The position numbers and the translations under genes are program-made. Of a stretch of 64,000 nt of DNA, positions 30,597 to 37,951 are shown in pieces (position 1 is the first letter of the stretch; the number at the start of each line of letters is the position of its first letter). Origin of the DNA: Arthrobacter humicola (lineage in GTDB: Bacteria; Actinomycetota; Actinomycetes; Actinomycetales; Micrococcaceae); contig NZ_JAFKON010000001.1 in NCBI RefSeq assembly GCF_022803015.1, forward strand, positions 496,001-560,000, written 5' to 3'. Below the pieces are notes generated by a model that saw only the letters and a program-made list of their open reading frames with translations, ran no database searches and was not told where the DNA came from.

Positions 30597-30637
30597 ATAG
30601 ACATTATGTCTATAAAAGTCCGTCCTGCCCAACGCAA
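30597..30637 (-). promoter_or_regulatory. Promoter and 17-bp palindromic operator of ctaE-qcrCAB
   Basis: On the minus strand TTGCGT (30637-30632) and TATAGA (30614-30609) are 17 bp apart. The perfect palindrome ATAGACATTATGTCTAT (30597-30613) covers most of the -10, the predicted start point near 30602, and ends 1 nt before the GTG start codon. A protein bound there would block transcription. No known regulator consensus was matched. Confidence 0.65.
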
Positions 30638-30732
30638 ACCGCGTTTTCGGAGGACTTTTTCTACAAAGACGCGAATTCGCGCGGAAAAGTTCCCGGCGGG
30701 GTTCACATTGGTCTTTGCGGGGCCGACCTCGA

Positions 30733-30738
30733 TAGCAT
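30733..30738 (+). promoter_or_regulatory. Candidate -10 for leaderless trpD
   Basis: TAGCAT ends 6 nt before the GTG at 30745, which would put the transcription start on the start codon. GGGAGG abuts the GTG with no spacer, so it is unlikely to act as a normal ribosome site. The -35 is weak. Confidence 0.4.
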
Positions 30739-30744
30739 CGGGAG

Positions 30745-31806
30745 GTGACTTCACAGGCATCTGCACAGGCGGCAGGCAACACCTGGCCGCGGCTCATCAA
30801 CGCACTCATCAGCGGTGCCGACCTCACTGCCGGGAGCACTGAGTGGGCCATGAATTCCATCATGTCCGGTGAGGCGACGCCGGCCCAGGTGGCGGGTTTC
30901 CTGGTGGCGCTGCGTGCCAAGGGCGAGACCGTGGATGAGCTGGCCGGCCTGGTGGAGGCAATGATCGCCAACGCCAACCCCATTGACATTGCCGGTGAGA
31001 AGCTGGACATCGTGGGCACGGGCGGCGACCAGCAGAACACGGTCAACATCTCCACGATGGCCGCCCTCATCGCCGCGGGAGCGGGGGCCAGGGTGGTCAA
31101 GCACGGCAACCGGGCATCGTCGTCCTCGTCGGGATCCGCCGATGTCCTGGAGGCCCTCGGCGTCCGGCTGGATCTCCCCATTCCCCGCGTGGCACTCAAC
31201 GCCGAAGAGGCGGGAATCACGTTTTGCTTCGCCCAGGTGTTCCACCCCTCCATGCGGCATGCCGCCGTCGCCCGCCGCGAACTCGGCGTGCCGACGGCGT
31301 TCAACTTCCTGGGCCCCATGATCAACCCGGCACATGTCCAGGCGTCGGCGGTGGGCGTCGCCAATGAGCAAATGGCCCCGCTGGTGGCCGGAGTGCTGGC
31401 CAAGCGAGGCAGCCGCGGCCTGGTTTTCCGCGGCAATGACGGCCTGGATGAGCTCACCACCACCGGCCCGTCGCGGGTGTGGGAGATCCGCAACGGTGAG
31501 GTAACTGAAGAGATGTTTGATCCACGCGATCTGGGCATCCGGACGGCCACGCTGGAGGAGCTGCGCGGCGGGGACGCGGTGGCCAATGCCGCCGTCGTCC
31601 GGGCTGTCCTCGGCGGTGCGCCGGGGCCGGCCCGCGATGCGGCGCTGCTCAACGCCGCGGCCGGGCTGGTGGCGTTCGACCTCGACGCCGTGGGTCCGCT
31701 GGCGGAGCGCATGGCCGCCGCGTTCAACCGCGCCGAGCAGTCCATTGAATCCGGCGCCGCGGCCGCGGTGCTGGACAGGTGGGTCGCCCTGTCGCAGACC
31801 GCCTAA
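30745..31806 (+). CDS. trpD: Anthranilate phosphoribosyltransferase
   Basis: A 353-residue TrpD, making phosphoribosyl-anthranilate from anthranilate and PRPP in tryptophan synthesis. PRPP-binding [14 protein letters not shown] and the [21 protein letters not shown] loop are present, as is [10 protein letters not shown]. It is isolated from other trp genes, as is common in this family, and is divergent from the ctaE operon. Confidence 0.95.
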   Translation: MTSQASAQAAGNTWPRLINALISGADLTAGSTEWAMNSIMSGEATPAQVAGFLVALRAKGETVDELAGLVEAMIANANPIDIAGEKLDIVGTGGDQQNTVNISTMAALIAAGAGARVVKHGNRASSSSSGSADVLEALGVRLDLPIPRVALNAEEAGITFCFAQVFHPSMRHAAVARRELGVPTAFNFLGPMINPAHVQASAVGVANEQMAPLVAGVLAKRGSRGLVFRGNDGLDELTTTGPSRVWEIRNGEVTEEMFDPRDLGIRTATLEELRGGDAVANAAVVRAVLGGAPGPARDAALLNAAAGLVAFDLDAVGPLAERMAAAFNRAEQSIESGAAAAVLDRWVALSQTA

Positions 31807-31810
31807 AGAA

Positions 31811-31856
31811 CACATGAGACGGGCCCGGCAGATTTCTGCCGGGCCCGTCTCATGTG
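31811..31856. terminator. Bidirectional terminator between trpD and AsnC-domain gene
   Basis: A 22-bp perfect stem (31811-31832 with 31835-31856) with a TT loop lies between the convergent genes. Confidence 0.88.
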
Positions 31857-31880
31857 AGCTGGTCGCAATTCGGTTGTTCG

Positions 31881-32162
31881 CTACTGCTCGAATCCGAGGG
31901 CAAACGCCGCATCGAGGTCGTGCTGGGAGTAAGCGCGGAACGCGATCTGCGTAGTGGTGTGCGCGACGCCGGGAACCTTCGAGAGCTTGTCCGCGATGAC
32001 GTCCGCCAGGTCCTCGTGCTTGGCGACCCGGGCGATGGCGATCAGGTCCCACTCGCCCGTTACGGAATAGACCTCGCTGATGCCGGCGATGGCGGAGATT
32101 TCCTCGGCGGTCTCCGGGATGCGTGAAGCGTTTGTCTTGATCAGGACGAATGCGGTGACCAC
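31881..32162 (-). CDS. Stand-alone Lrp/AsnC ligand-binding (RAM) domain protein
   Basis: A 93-residue protein consisting only of the amino-acid-binding RAM domain of Lrp/AsnC regulators (VTAFVLIKTN..., EVYSVTGEWDLIAIARV). There is no helix-turn-helix. Such stand-alone RAM proteins form ring-like oligomers and may sense amino acids or modulate full-length Lrp proteins. GTG 32162 has GGAAAGG at 7-nt spacing. It converges on trpD. Confidence 0.88.
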   Translation of the reverse strand: MVTAFVLIKTNASRIPETAEEISAIAGISEVYSVTGEWDLIAIARVAKHEDLADVIADKLSKVPGVAHTTTQIAFRAYSQHDLDAAFALGFEQ

Positions 32163-32250
32163 GTGTGAACCTTTCCGGATCGGTTGCGCCGTTTGCGGGC
32201 CTGTCGGCGGCCCTTGCACGGGCGCTGCCATCTTCTGCAAGCCTAGTGCA

Positions 32251-32694
32251 TTAGGCCTGGCGGCGGCGTGAACGCAACCGCCGAACGCCCGCGGCCACAA
32301 GGCGGTAACCCAGGAGGAAAACGGCCAGGCTCAGCAGGGCCACGATGATGAAGGGCAGCACCACCGTCTGCCCGGTGAGGGCCCGCAGGATCATCCCGAC
32401 GCCGACGGTTCCCAGCCAGACAGCGACGCCGGCGGGCCACACCCGCAGGGGGTCATGCCACAGCCGCAGGACCAGCCATGCCAGTGCCGCGCCTGCCAGG
32501 AACGGCCACGCCGTCGCAAAGACGCCGGTGACAATTTCCCCGCGTTGGTGCGCGTCGCGCCCGATCGCCGCGAAGAGCAGAATCAGGAGTGCATCCGCGC
32601 ATGCGGCCAGGGCTGCTGTCTGCGCGGGCCGGAGGCCGGAATGGGGAACGTCCGGGGCGGACGGGCGGGGGCGTCTGGGGGTTGGAGAAGGCAT
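32251..32694 (-). CDS. DUF3054 membrane protein
   Basis: A 147-residue protein of the DUF3054 family with four predicted helices (about 27-45, 55-78, 84-105 and 112-133). A proline-rich N-terminus (MPSPTPRRPRPS) and a very basic C-terminus (RRLRSRRRQ) flank them. The conserved GRDAHQRGE sequence lies in a loop. The function is unknown. Confidence 0.8.
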   Translation of the reverse strand: MPSPTPRRPRPSAPDVPHSGLRPAQTAALAACADALLILLFAAIGRDAHQRGEIVTGVFATAWPFLAGAALAWLVLRLWHDPLRVWPAGVAVWLGTVGVGMILRALTGQTVVLPFIIVALLSLAVFLLGYRLVAAGVRRLRSRRRQA

Positions 32695-32833
32695 ACATCC
32701 AAGCCTAGTCCCGTCAGGATGGGCTCCGGGCGGGCACCGTTGTGTGTGAAGTCACCTCCGGGCTAGGCTCGGCCCCATGCCGCTGATCGCCGCCGGAGTC
32801 TGCCGGCGGCACGGCAAACGCAAGGGGAGCGCT

Positions 32834-33310
32834 GTGAGCGAAAAGATCACCACCTGCCTGTGGTTCGACAGTCAGGCCGAGGAAGCCGCCGAGTACTACG
32901 TCTCCATCTTCGACGGCGGCAAAATCCTCGATGTCTCGCGGTATGGCGACGGCGGTCCCGGGCCCGCCGGCCAGGCCATCACCGTTCAGTTCCTGCTTGA
33001 CGGGCGCACCTTCACGGCATTGAACGGGGGTCCGGCCTTTACTTTCAATGAGGCAGTGTCTTTTGTGATCGACTGCGCGTCGCAGGAGGAAGTGGACCGC
33101 TACTGGTCGGCCCTGACCGACGGCGGCCAGGAAAGCCAGTGCGGCTGGCTCAAGGACCGGTACGGGGTCTCGTGGCAGGTGGTTCCGGCCGTGCTGGGAC
33201 AACTGCTCGCCGGCCCCGACCCCGACGGCGCCCAGCGTGCCATGCAGGCAATGCTCGCCATGCGCAAGCTGGACATCGCCGCCCTGCAGGAGGCCTACGA
33301 CGGCGCATGA
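32834..33310 (+). CDS. VOC-fold protein (PhnB/3-demethylubiquinone methyltransferase-like)
   Basis: A 158-residue protein of the PhnB-like glyoxalase fold (TTCLWFDSQAEEAAEYYVSIF, FTALNGGPAFTFNEAVSF, GWLKDRYGVSWQVVP). These proteins occur widely and their substrate is usually unknown. GTG 32834 follows AAGGGGAG; the longer frame from 32777 lacks support. Confidence 0.87.
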   Translation: MSEKITTCLWFDSQAEEAAEYYVSIFDGGKILDVSRYGDGGPGPAGQAITVQFLLDGRTFTALNGGPAFTFNEAVSFVIDCASQEEVDRYWSALTDGGQESQCGWLKDRYGVSWQVVPAVLGQLLAGPDPDGAQRAMQAMLAMRKLDIAALQEAYDGA

Positions 33311-33394
33311 CGCCCCTGGTCCGCGTGGCCCCGGGGGGACCCCCGTCCGTGATCCCGGTCGGCGTGGCCCCCCGACCCAGGGGCTGTCCGCACA

Positions 33395-33400
33395 TATGAT
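33395..33400 (+). promoter_or_regulatory. -10 element for leaderless small ORF
   Basis: TATGAT, a near-consensus -10, ends 6 nt before the ATG at 33407. No ribosome-binding site is visible between them, so a leaderless transcript is likely. Confidence 0.5.
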
Positions 33401-33406
33401 CGTGGC

Positions 33407-33562
33407 ATGAGTAGCGACGCCGTTCCGGAGGCTGGTGTTCCGGTGCAGCTGGATCCTCAGTTGGACGGCCAGCTGAGTATTAACGACATCCTGCTCGAAC
33501 TTGGCCAGGCTCCCGTGGTGCACCCCTCGCCGGATGCTGCGAGTGAGCTGCATTTCTTTTAG
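33407..33562 (+). CDS. Small hypothetical protein (51 residues)
   Basis: A 51-codon frame starting at ATG 33407 encodes a soluble acidic protein (MSSDAVPEAGVPVQLDPQLD... ending ASELHFF). It has no membrane segment or cysteine. Support comes from the near-consensus -10 exactly placed for leaderless transcription. No family is recognised. Confidence 0.5.
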   Translation: MSSDAVPEAGVPVQLDPQLDGQLSINDILLELGQAPVVHPSPDAASELHFF

Positions 33563-33741
33563 GCCCGCCGCTTCCGGTTCCGCCATCCCGCGCCGGCTCC
33601 GCACTTCCTTCTGCTGACCCCGCACAGTGGCGCTCCCGCGCTGAATTCGGGCCCTTTGGTCCTAACGGCGTACGGCCCGGGGGGCTAGTTTGGCGCTTAA
33701 GGATGCCAGCAGGGCGTCCTCAGAACGGAAGGATGGCTCCC

Positions 33742-34125
33742 GTGGAGCAATTCTGGAACTTCATTTGGCTGTTCTTTTGGTCATTCGCGTTCATCGCGTA
33801 TCTTTTCGCGCTGTTTGCAGTTATCTCGGATATTTTCCGGGACCACGAACTCAGCGGTTGGCTCAAGGCTGTGTGGATCATCTTCCTGGTCTTTGTGCCG
33901 TTCCTCACGGTTCTCGTGTACCTGATCGCGCGGGGCCGCAGCATGGCCGAGCGCCAGGCCCGCAGTGCCCAGCGGGCCGAAGCCGCAACAACGGAATACA
34001 TCCGCTCCGTGGCCAAGTCGTCCCCCTCCCAGGAAATCGCAAAGGCCAAGGAACTCCTCGACGCCGGCACCCTGACCCAGGCCGAATTCGACGCCGTCAA
34101 GGCCAAGGCGCTGAGCCAGGCCTGA
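33742..34125 (+). CDS. PLD nuclease N-terminal/SHOCT domain membrane protein
   Basis: A 127-residue protein with two membrane helices (FWNFIWLFFWSFAFIAYLF and WIIFLVFVPFLTVLVYLIARG), as in the PLDNc_N domain. A linker leads to a C-terminal SHOCT motif (KELLDAGTLTQAEFDAVKAKAL), usual in actinobacterial membrane proteins of this type. The function is unknown. GTG 33742 has GGAAGG at 9-nt spacing; ATG 33733 is the alternative start. Confidence 0.82.
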   Translation: MEQFWNFIWLFFWSFAFIAYLFALFAVISDIFRDHELSGWLKAVWIIFLVFVPFLTVLVYLIARGRSMAERQARSAQRAEAATTEYIRSVAKSSPSQEIAKAKELLDAGTLTQAEFDAVKAKALSQA

Positions 34126-34173
34126 CCGTCCCGCTGCGTCCTATAGGTGCATTTCTCGCCATCGGACCAGCAG

Positions 34174-34880
34174 TCAGTTCGGCCGCCGGTAGCTGGCCAG
34201 GCCATGTTCGTAGGCGAAGATGACGGCGTGCACACGGTCGCGCAGCCCGAGTTTCATGAGGATGCGGCCCACGTGGGTTTTGACTGTTGATTCCGCCACA
34301 GTCAGTGGTTCCCCGATCTCGGTGTTTGTAAGTCCCAGGGCAATGGCCGAGAGTATTTCCCGTTCCCTCTGTGTCAGTGATGCCACCGCTTCATCACCCG
34401 CGGCCGGGGGGCCGGAGGGAAGCCTTTGGCTGAAGAGGTCCAGCATCCGGCGTCTGACCCGGGAGGAAATGGCGGCGTCTCCTCCGGCGACGGCCCGAAG
34501 GGAAACGAGCAACTCAGCTGGCCCCACATCCTTGAGCAGAAAACCACTGGCACCGGCCCGGAGGGCCGCGAAGGCATACTCGTCGAGATCGAACCTCGTG
34601 AGGACAATGACCCGTGAGTTCGGGCACTCCTCCACAATGCGCCGGGTCGCGGCAATCCCATCCGTGCCGGGCATTCGCACATCCATCAGCACGACGTCCG
34701 GTGCCAGAGCTCGACACATGTCGACGCCACTGCTGCCGTCAGCGGCTTCACCGGCGACTTCCACGCCGTCCTGGGCTTCCAGGACCATGCGGAAGCCCGT
34801 CCGGACAAGTGTTGGTCATCGACGAGCAGCACCCGGATCGGCCGCGTGGACGAGGCAGCTACGGCTTCCAACACCGGCAC
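34174..34880 (-). pseudogene. NarL/LuxR-type response regulator, frameshifted
   Basis: The two halves lie in different frames. The N-terminal piece (from GTG near 34880) reads RPIRVLLVDDQHL, the start of a receiver domain. After a 1-nt loss at about 34806-34813 the protein continues in another frame as RTGFRMVLEAQDGVEV, with the phospho-acceptor Asp in VVLMDVRMPG and a LuxR helix-turn-helix (LTQREREILSAIALG, then TVKTHVGRILMKLG). If the base loss is real the gene is dead or makes only a truncated protein; a sequencing error is possible. No histidine kinase is adjacent; the upstream gene is a small membrane protein. Confidence 0.82.
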
Positions 34881-34884
34881 GAGA

Positions 34885-35271
34885 TCAGTGGAGTGCGATG
34901 ACCAGGTAGAGGGCTGCAAGGGCGATCGTGGTGGGGGTCATGACGAAGCGTTCGGGTTTGCTCCGGGAGATTGCGTTCATAAGGACTCCGAGCACGAAGT
35001 ATGCCGTCAGCACCCACACGGTGATCGCAGTAAATGATTCGCTGACCAACAGCGGGACAAAGCCGGACTTGGCCAGCGCCGCATAAGCGAAGAGGGCATA
35101 CAGGGGAATGGATGCTGCGCTCCCGATTCTGAGTTTGGCCGGGAGGACGCGGTGTTGTCCGCCCCACGCCATTCTCCCCAGCGGTGCTCCGGCGATCAGC
35201 GCCACCTGGAAAACAGCCAGGCCGGCCAAGAGTGCGCAGGCGAGTATTGCGGAAAGCTGGTCCAACAGCAT
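34885..35271 (-). CDS. Small integral membrane protein, unknown function
   Basis: A 128-residue protein with four predicted helices (about 5-28, 52-70, 76-98 and 108-127). No family motif is recognised. AAGGGG lies before ATG 35271. The stop is 4 nt from the response-regulator start, so the two were probably one operon and functionally linked. Confidence 0.7.
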   Translation of the reverse strand: MLLDQLSAILACALLAGLAVFQVALIAGAPLGRMAWGGQHRVLPAKLRIGSAASIPLYALFAYAALAKSGFVPLLVSESFTAITVWVLTAYFVLGVLMNAISRSKPERFVMTPTTIALAALYLVIALH

Positions 35272-35377
35272 CTGGATCCATCCCCTTGTCGAGTCCTAGG
35301 CAGCAACGCGTGTTGCGCCGTGCGATGCACGCCGTGTTGTGGTGGCTGTGGAGAGCATATTCGTGAACCCGGTGCAA

Positions 35378-36085
35378 TTACGGGACCCGCAATCCGCGCC
35401 TTTCACCCACCACGTTGAAGAGGCCGACGGCGATCGTCGGCCGGAACCAGGGGAGGAGGGCGTTGAGTCCGACGGGAATATCCGAGGCGGCGAAGGACTG
35501 GTCAGGTATCTGGGCTGCCGCCGCCCCCTGCCACCCCGGGTAATTCATCAGCCGACCGACTCGCTCTGCTTCGGCCGTGCCGGCCAGGTCCTCCAAGACT
35601 TTCAGGGCGCCGGGGATGCCGGAGGTTACACCGGCCGTGGTGGTGGTCCTGCCGTCCTGAACGAATCGCCGGCCTCCCATCCATTGGACCTGGGGGTGGC
35701 TCCGCTTGAGCGCACCCAGGCGGGACCAGTGGCTCGTAGCCTTACGCCCGTCCAGCCCTCCGGCTTCGGCCCCGTCGACGGCGGCAGGGACGGCCCGCGC
35801 CGCGATTGTATAGACCGAAAAATCCGGGGAACTGGCAAACACTTCGTACGGGGCCAGAACGTCACTTCCCACGGTGCCTGACGATCCCAGGACAACGGCG
35901 ACAACTATCGCGCCGGATGAGGAGAGCCGGTTCGTGGGCAGGTCCGTCGGCTCCTGTGCGGCGGGGCGGACGTGACGTTGCGCGTCCGCCACCACCGCGC
36001 CCGCGAAAGCCATCGCGATCACAGCTAAGAGGGACAGGCCAACCGAGAGAGCGGCGTGAATGAGTCGTCTAGAGAGGGGAGCCAT
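35378..36085 (-). CDS. DJ-1/PfpI-family protein with central deletion
   Basis: A 235-residue protein with an N-terminal membrane helix (LSVGLSLLAVIAMAFAGAVV). Residues 59-105 match the start of the DJ-1/PfpI fold (GSSGTVGSDVLAPYEVFASS), and residues from about 110 match its end (DGRKATSHWSRL, TTTAGVTSGIPGALKVLEDLAG). The middle of the fold, which normally carries the nucleophile-elbow Cys, is absent although the frame is intact. The residual protein is probably non-functional, or a new small membrane protein. Confidence 0.75.
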   Translation of the reverse strand: MAPLSRRLIHAALSVGLSLLAVIAMAFAGAVVADAQRHVRPAAQEPTDLPTNRLSSSGAIVVAVVLGSSGTVGSDVLAPYEVFASSPDFSVYTIAARAVPAAVDGAEAGGLDGRKATSHWSRLGALKRSHPQVQWMGGRRFVQDGRTTTTAGVTSGIPGALKVLEDLAGTAEAERVGRLMNYPGWQGAAAAQIPDQSFAASDIPVGLNALLPWFRPTIAVGLFNVVGERRGLRVP

Positions 36086-36182
36086 GAGTGAGTCTCGATT
36101 CCGGGATTCCGGGCATCAACTGTAGGGCGCGCCGTTGATCCACGGCCTGTGCGCAGCAGGAATCAGGGGTACTCTGAGCCGC

Positions 36183-36572
36183 ATGGAGATGCGCCTCGAG
36201 GTAGTACAAGTACCCGTCAGTGACGTGGACAAGGCCAAGTCGTTCTATACGGACCGACTCGGGTTCGTTCTGGACCACGACGTCGAATACATCCCGGGAA
36301 TGAGGGTCGTGCAACTCACGCCACCGGGCTCCGCCGCCTCTATCGTCGTCGGCACCGGAATGACCAGCATGCCGCCGGGCAGCCTGGAGGGCCTGCAACT
36401 GGTGGTCCCCGATATGGCGTCCACGCGGGCTGAGCTGCTTCGGCGGGGAGCGGAAATCAGCGAAGTCCAGGACATGGGTGGAATCGCCTTCGCCTACTTC
36501 AGCGACCCGGATGGCAACCGCTGGGTGCTGCAGGAAGCCACGCGGCCGGACATGAGGGAAGCCGGCTCCTAG
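36183..36572 (+). CDS. VOC family protein (glyoxalase/bleomycin resistance-like)
   Basis: A 129-residue single-chain VOC protein. Typical elements are VQVPVSDVDKAKSFYTDRLGF at the N-terminus and AYFSDPDGNRWVLQE at the C-terminus. Substrate unknown; close relatives are annotated as glyoxalase-like. ATG 36183 was chosen as the first good start; the frame is open from 36135. Confidence 0.88.
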   Translation: MEMRLEVVQVPVSDVDKAKSFYTDRLGFVLDHDVEYIPGMRVVQLTPPGSAASIVVGTGMTSMPPGSLEGLQLVVPDMASTRAELLRRGAEISEVQDMGGIAFAYFSDPDGNRWVLQEATRPDMREAGS

Positions 36573-36653
36573 GGCTGGACGATCAAGGGCAGCGCGCCCC
36601 GCCGAGGGGTTTTCCTAAGCACGCGTCGCGTTATTCATGCTTAGCCCCTAAAA

Positions 36654-36679
36654 TCTAAATAGTAGGGTGACTATTTAGA
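36654..36679. promoter_or_regulatory. Perfect 10-bp inverted repeat upstream of fic gene
   Basis: TCTAAATAGT and ACTATTTAGA are perfect inverted copies separated by AGGGTG. The repeat is AT-rich in a GC-rich genome and lies 14 nt upstream of the Fic ATG, overlapping where a promoter -10 would be. A second weaker repeat (CTAAGCA/TGCTTAG, 36615-36644) precedes it. The site is a likely operator for the helix-turn-helix of the Fic protein. Confidence 0.75.
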
Positions 36680-36693
36680 CTTCCGGAGGATCC

Positions 36694-37884
36694 ATGACCC
36701 GCTGGCCCGCGCACGGCAGCAAGATGATGCCCTGGAAGTCGTCCGGGCGGCCGCCGCGCGAAGACCGGGAATTCACCGAGGTGGTGGTCTCGCTGCCACC
36801 CTTGATCGCCGGGAGCTGGTTCGATCCGGGGCGTGAGACCATCGTCGCCCTGGAAGAGGCCGCCGTCGCCATCGCGTCCCTGGACGTCACTGCCGGTACG
36901 CGGATGGCCGCCATTAGCGGGTTCCTGCTCCGCAGCGAGGCGGTCTCCTCCTCCAAAATCGAGCACGTCAACGCCAACCGCGATGACTACGCCAGGGCCA
37001 TGATCGGGCTCAAGGCCAGTGATGACGCCCGCTCCATGGTGGCTGCCGCCGACGCCGTACAAGGGATGATCGACGACGCCGGGCGAACCGGCGAGATCCG
37101 GCTGGAGGCAATGCTGGCCGCCCATCACACGCTCATGAAGAACGACCCGATGGACGGCCCACACGCCGGCCGGTTCAGGGAGGTTCAGAACTGGATCGGC
37201 GGCAGTGACCATTCACCGCGGGGCGCCATCCACGTCCCGCCCCCGCCGGAGCTCGTGCCGGACCTGATGGAAGACCTGATCGTCTTCTGCAACCGCAGCG
37301 ACGTGCCGATCATGGCGCAGGCGGCGGTCGCGCACGCCCACTTCGAGTCCATCCACCCGTTCACCGACGGCAACGGCCGGATCGGGAGGGCACTCATCGG
37401 GGCGATTTCCCGGCGTCGTGGGCTCACCAGGAACACCGTCACCCCAATCGCGTCGGCGATGGTTGCCGACGTCGACACCTACTTCAGCCTGCTCAACAAC
37501 TACCGCTCCGGTGATGCCGATCCGTTCGTGCTCTACCTGGCCCGTTCCGCCATCCGCGCCTCGGATGCCGCCCGCGAATCCGTCGCCGCCCTCGATGCGC
37601 TGCCGGCGATGTGGCTGGAGCTGGCCAGGCCACGCAGAGGATCCGCGGACGAGAAGATCATTCCGTGGCTGCTGGAGCGACCCGTATTCGAGGCCCACAG
37701 CGCAGCCCACATTGCCGGCGTCGCCGAAAGCTCCGTGTACGCCGCACTGCAGCGGCTCTCCACCGCCGGGGTCATTACCCCCGTCACCCAGTCCAAGCGC
37801 AGCCGTGCCTGGGCGGCGACCGAAGTCCTCGACGAGGTGGACCGGCTGAACAACCGGCTGGCCGACGTCGGGAAGACTGGCTGA
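36694..37884 (+). CDS. Fic family protein with C-terminal helix-turn-helix
   Basis: A 396-residue Fic protein. The active-site motif HPFTDGNGRIGRAL starts at His221 and the flap region is present. An N-terminal inhibitory helix SEAVSSSKIEHV places Glu90 to block ATP binding, as in class II Fic proteins with the inhibitory helix upstream of the core. The C-terminal ~70 residues form a winged-helix-like region (AAHIAGVAESSVYAALQRL). Fic enzymes AMPylate target proteins. GGAGGATCC precedes ATG 36694, and the inverted repeat upstream suggests autoregulation. Confidence 0.92.
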   Translation: MTRWPAHGSKMMPWKSSGRPPREDREFTEVVVSLPPLIAGSWFDPGRETIVALEEAAVAIASLDVTAGTRMAAISGFLLRSEAVSSSKIEHVNANRDDYARAMIGLKASDDARSMVAAADAVQGMIDDAGRTGEIRLEAMLAAHHTLMKNDPMDGPHAGRFREVQNWIGGSDHSPRGAIHVPPPPELVPDLMEDLIVFCNRSDVPIMAQAAVAHAHFESIHPFTDGNGRIGRALIGAISRRRGLTRNTVTPIASAMVADVDTYFSLLNNYRSGDADPFVLYLARSAIRASDAARESVAALDALPAMWLELARPRRGSADEKIIPWLLERPVFEAHSAAHIAGVAESSVYAALQRLSTAGVITPVTQSKRSRAWAATEVLDEVDRLNNRLADVGKTG

Positions 37885-37913
37885 CCGGACCGGCCAGCCG
37901 GGCCAGTAGGTTC

Positions 37914-37944
37914 TTGATCCTCACGCGGGGTGAGGATCTACGGT
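37914..37944 (+). promoter_or_regulatory. MerR-type promoter with 19-bp spacer and operator
   Basis: TTGATC (37914-37919) and TACGGT (37939-37944) are 19 bp apart. Between and overlapping them is the perfect inverted repeat GATCCTCAC-GCGGG-GTGAGGATC (37916-37938). A long spacer with a central dyad is the hallmark of promoters that MerR proteins activate by DNA untwisting. The -10 ends 7 nt before the MerR ATG. Confidence 0.8.
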
Positions 37945-37951
37945 TGTTCAC

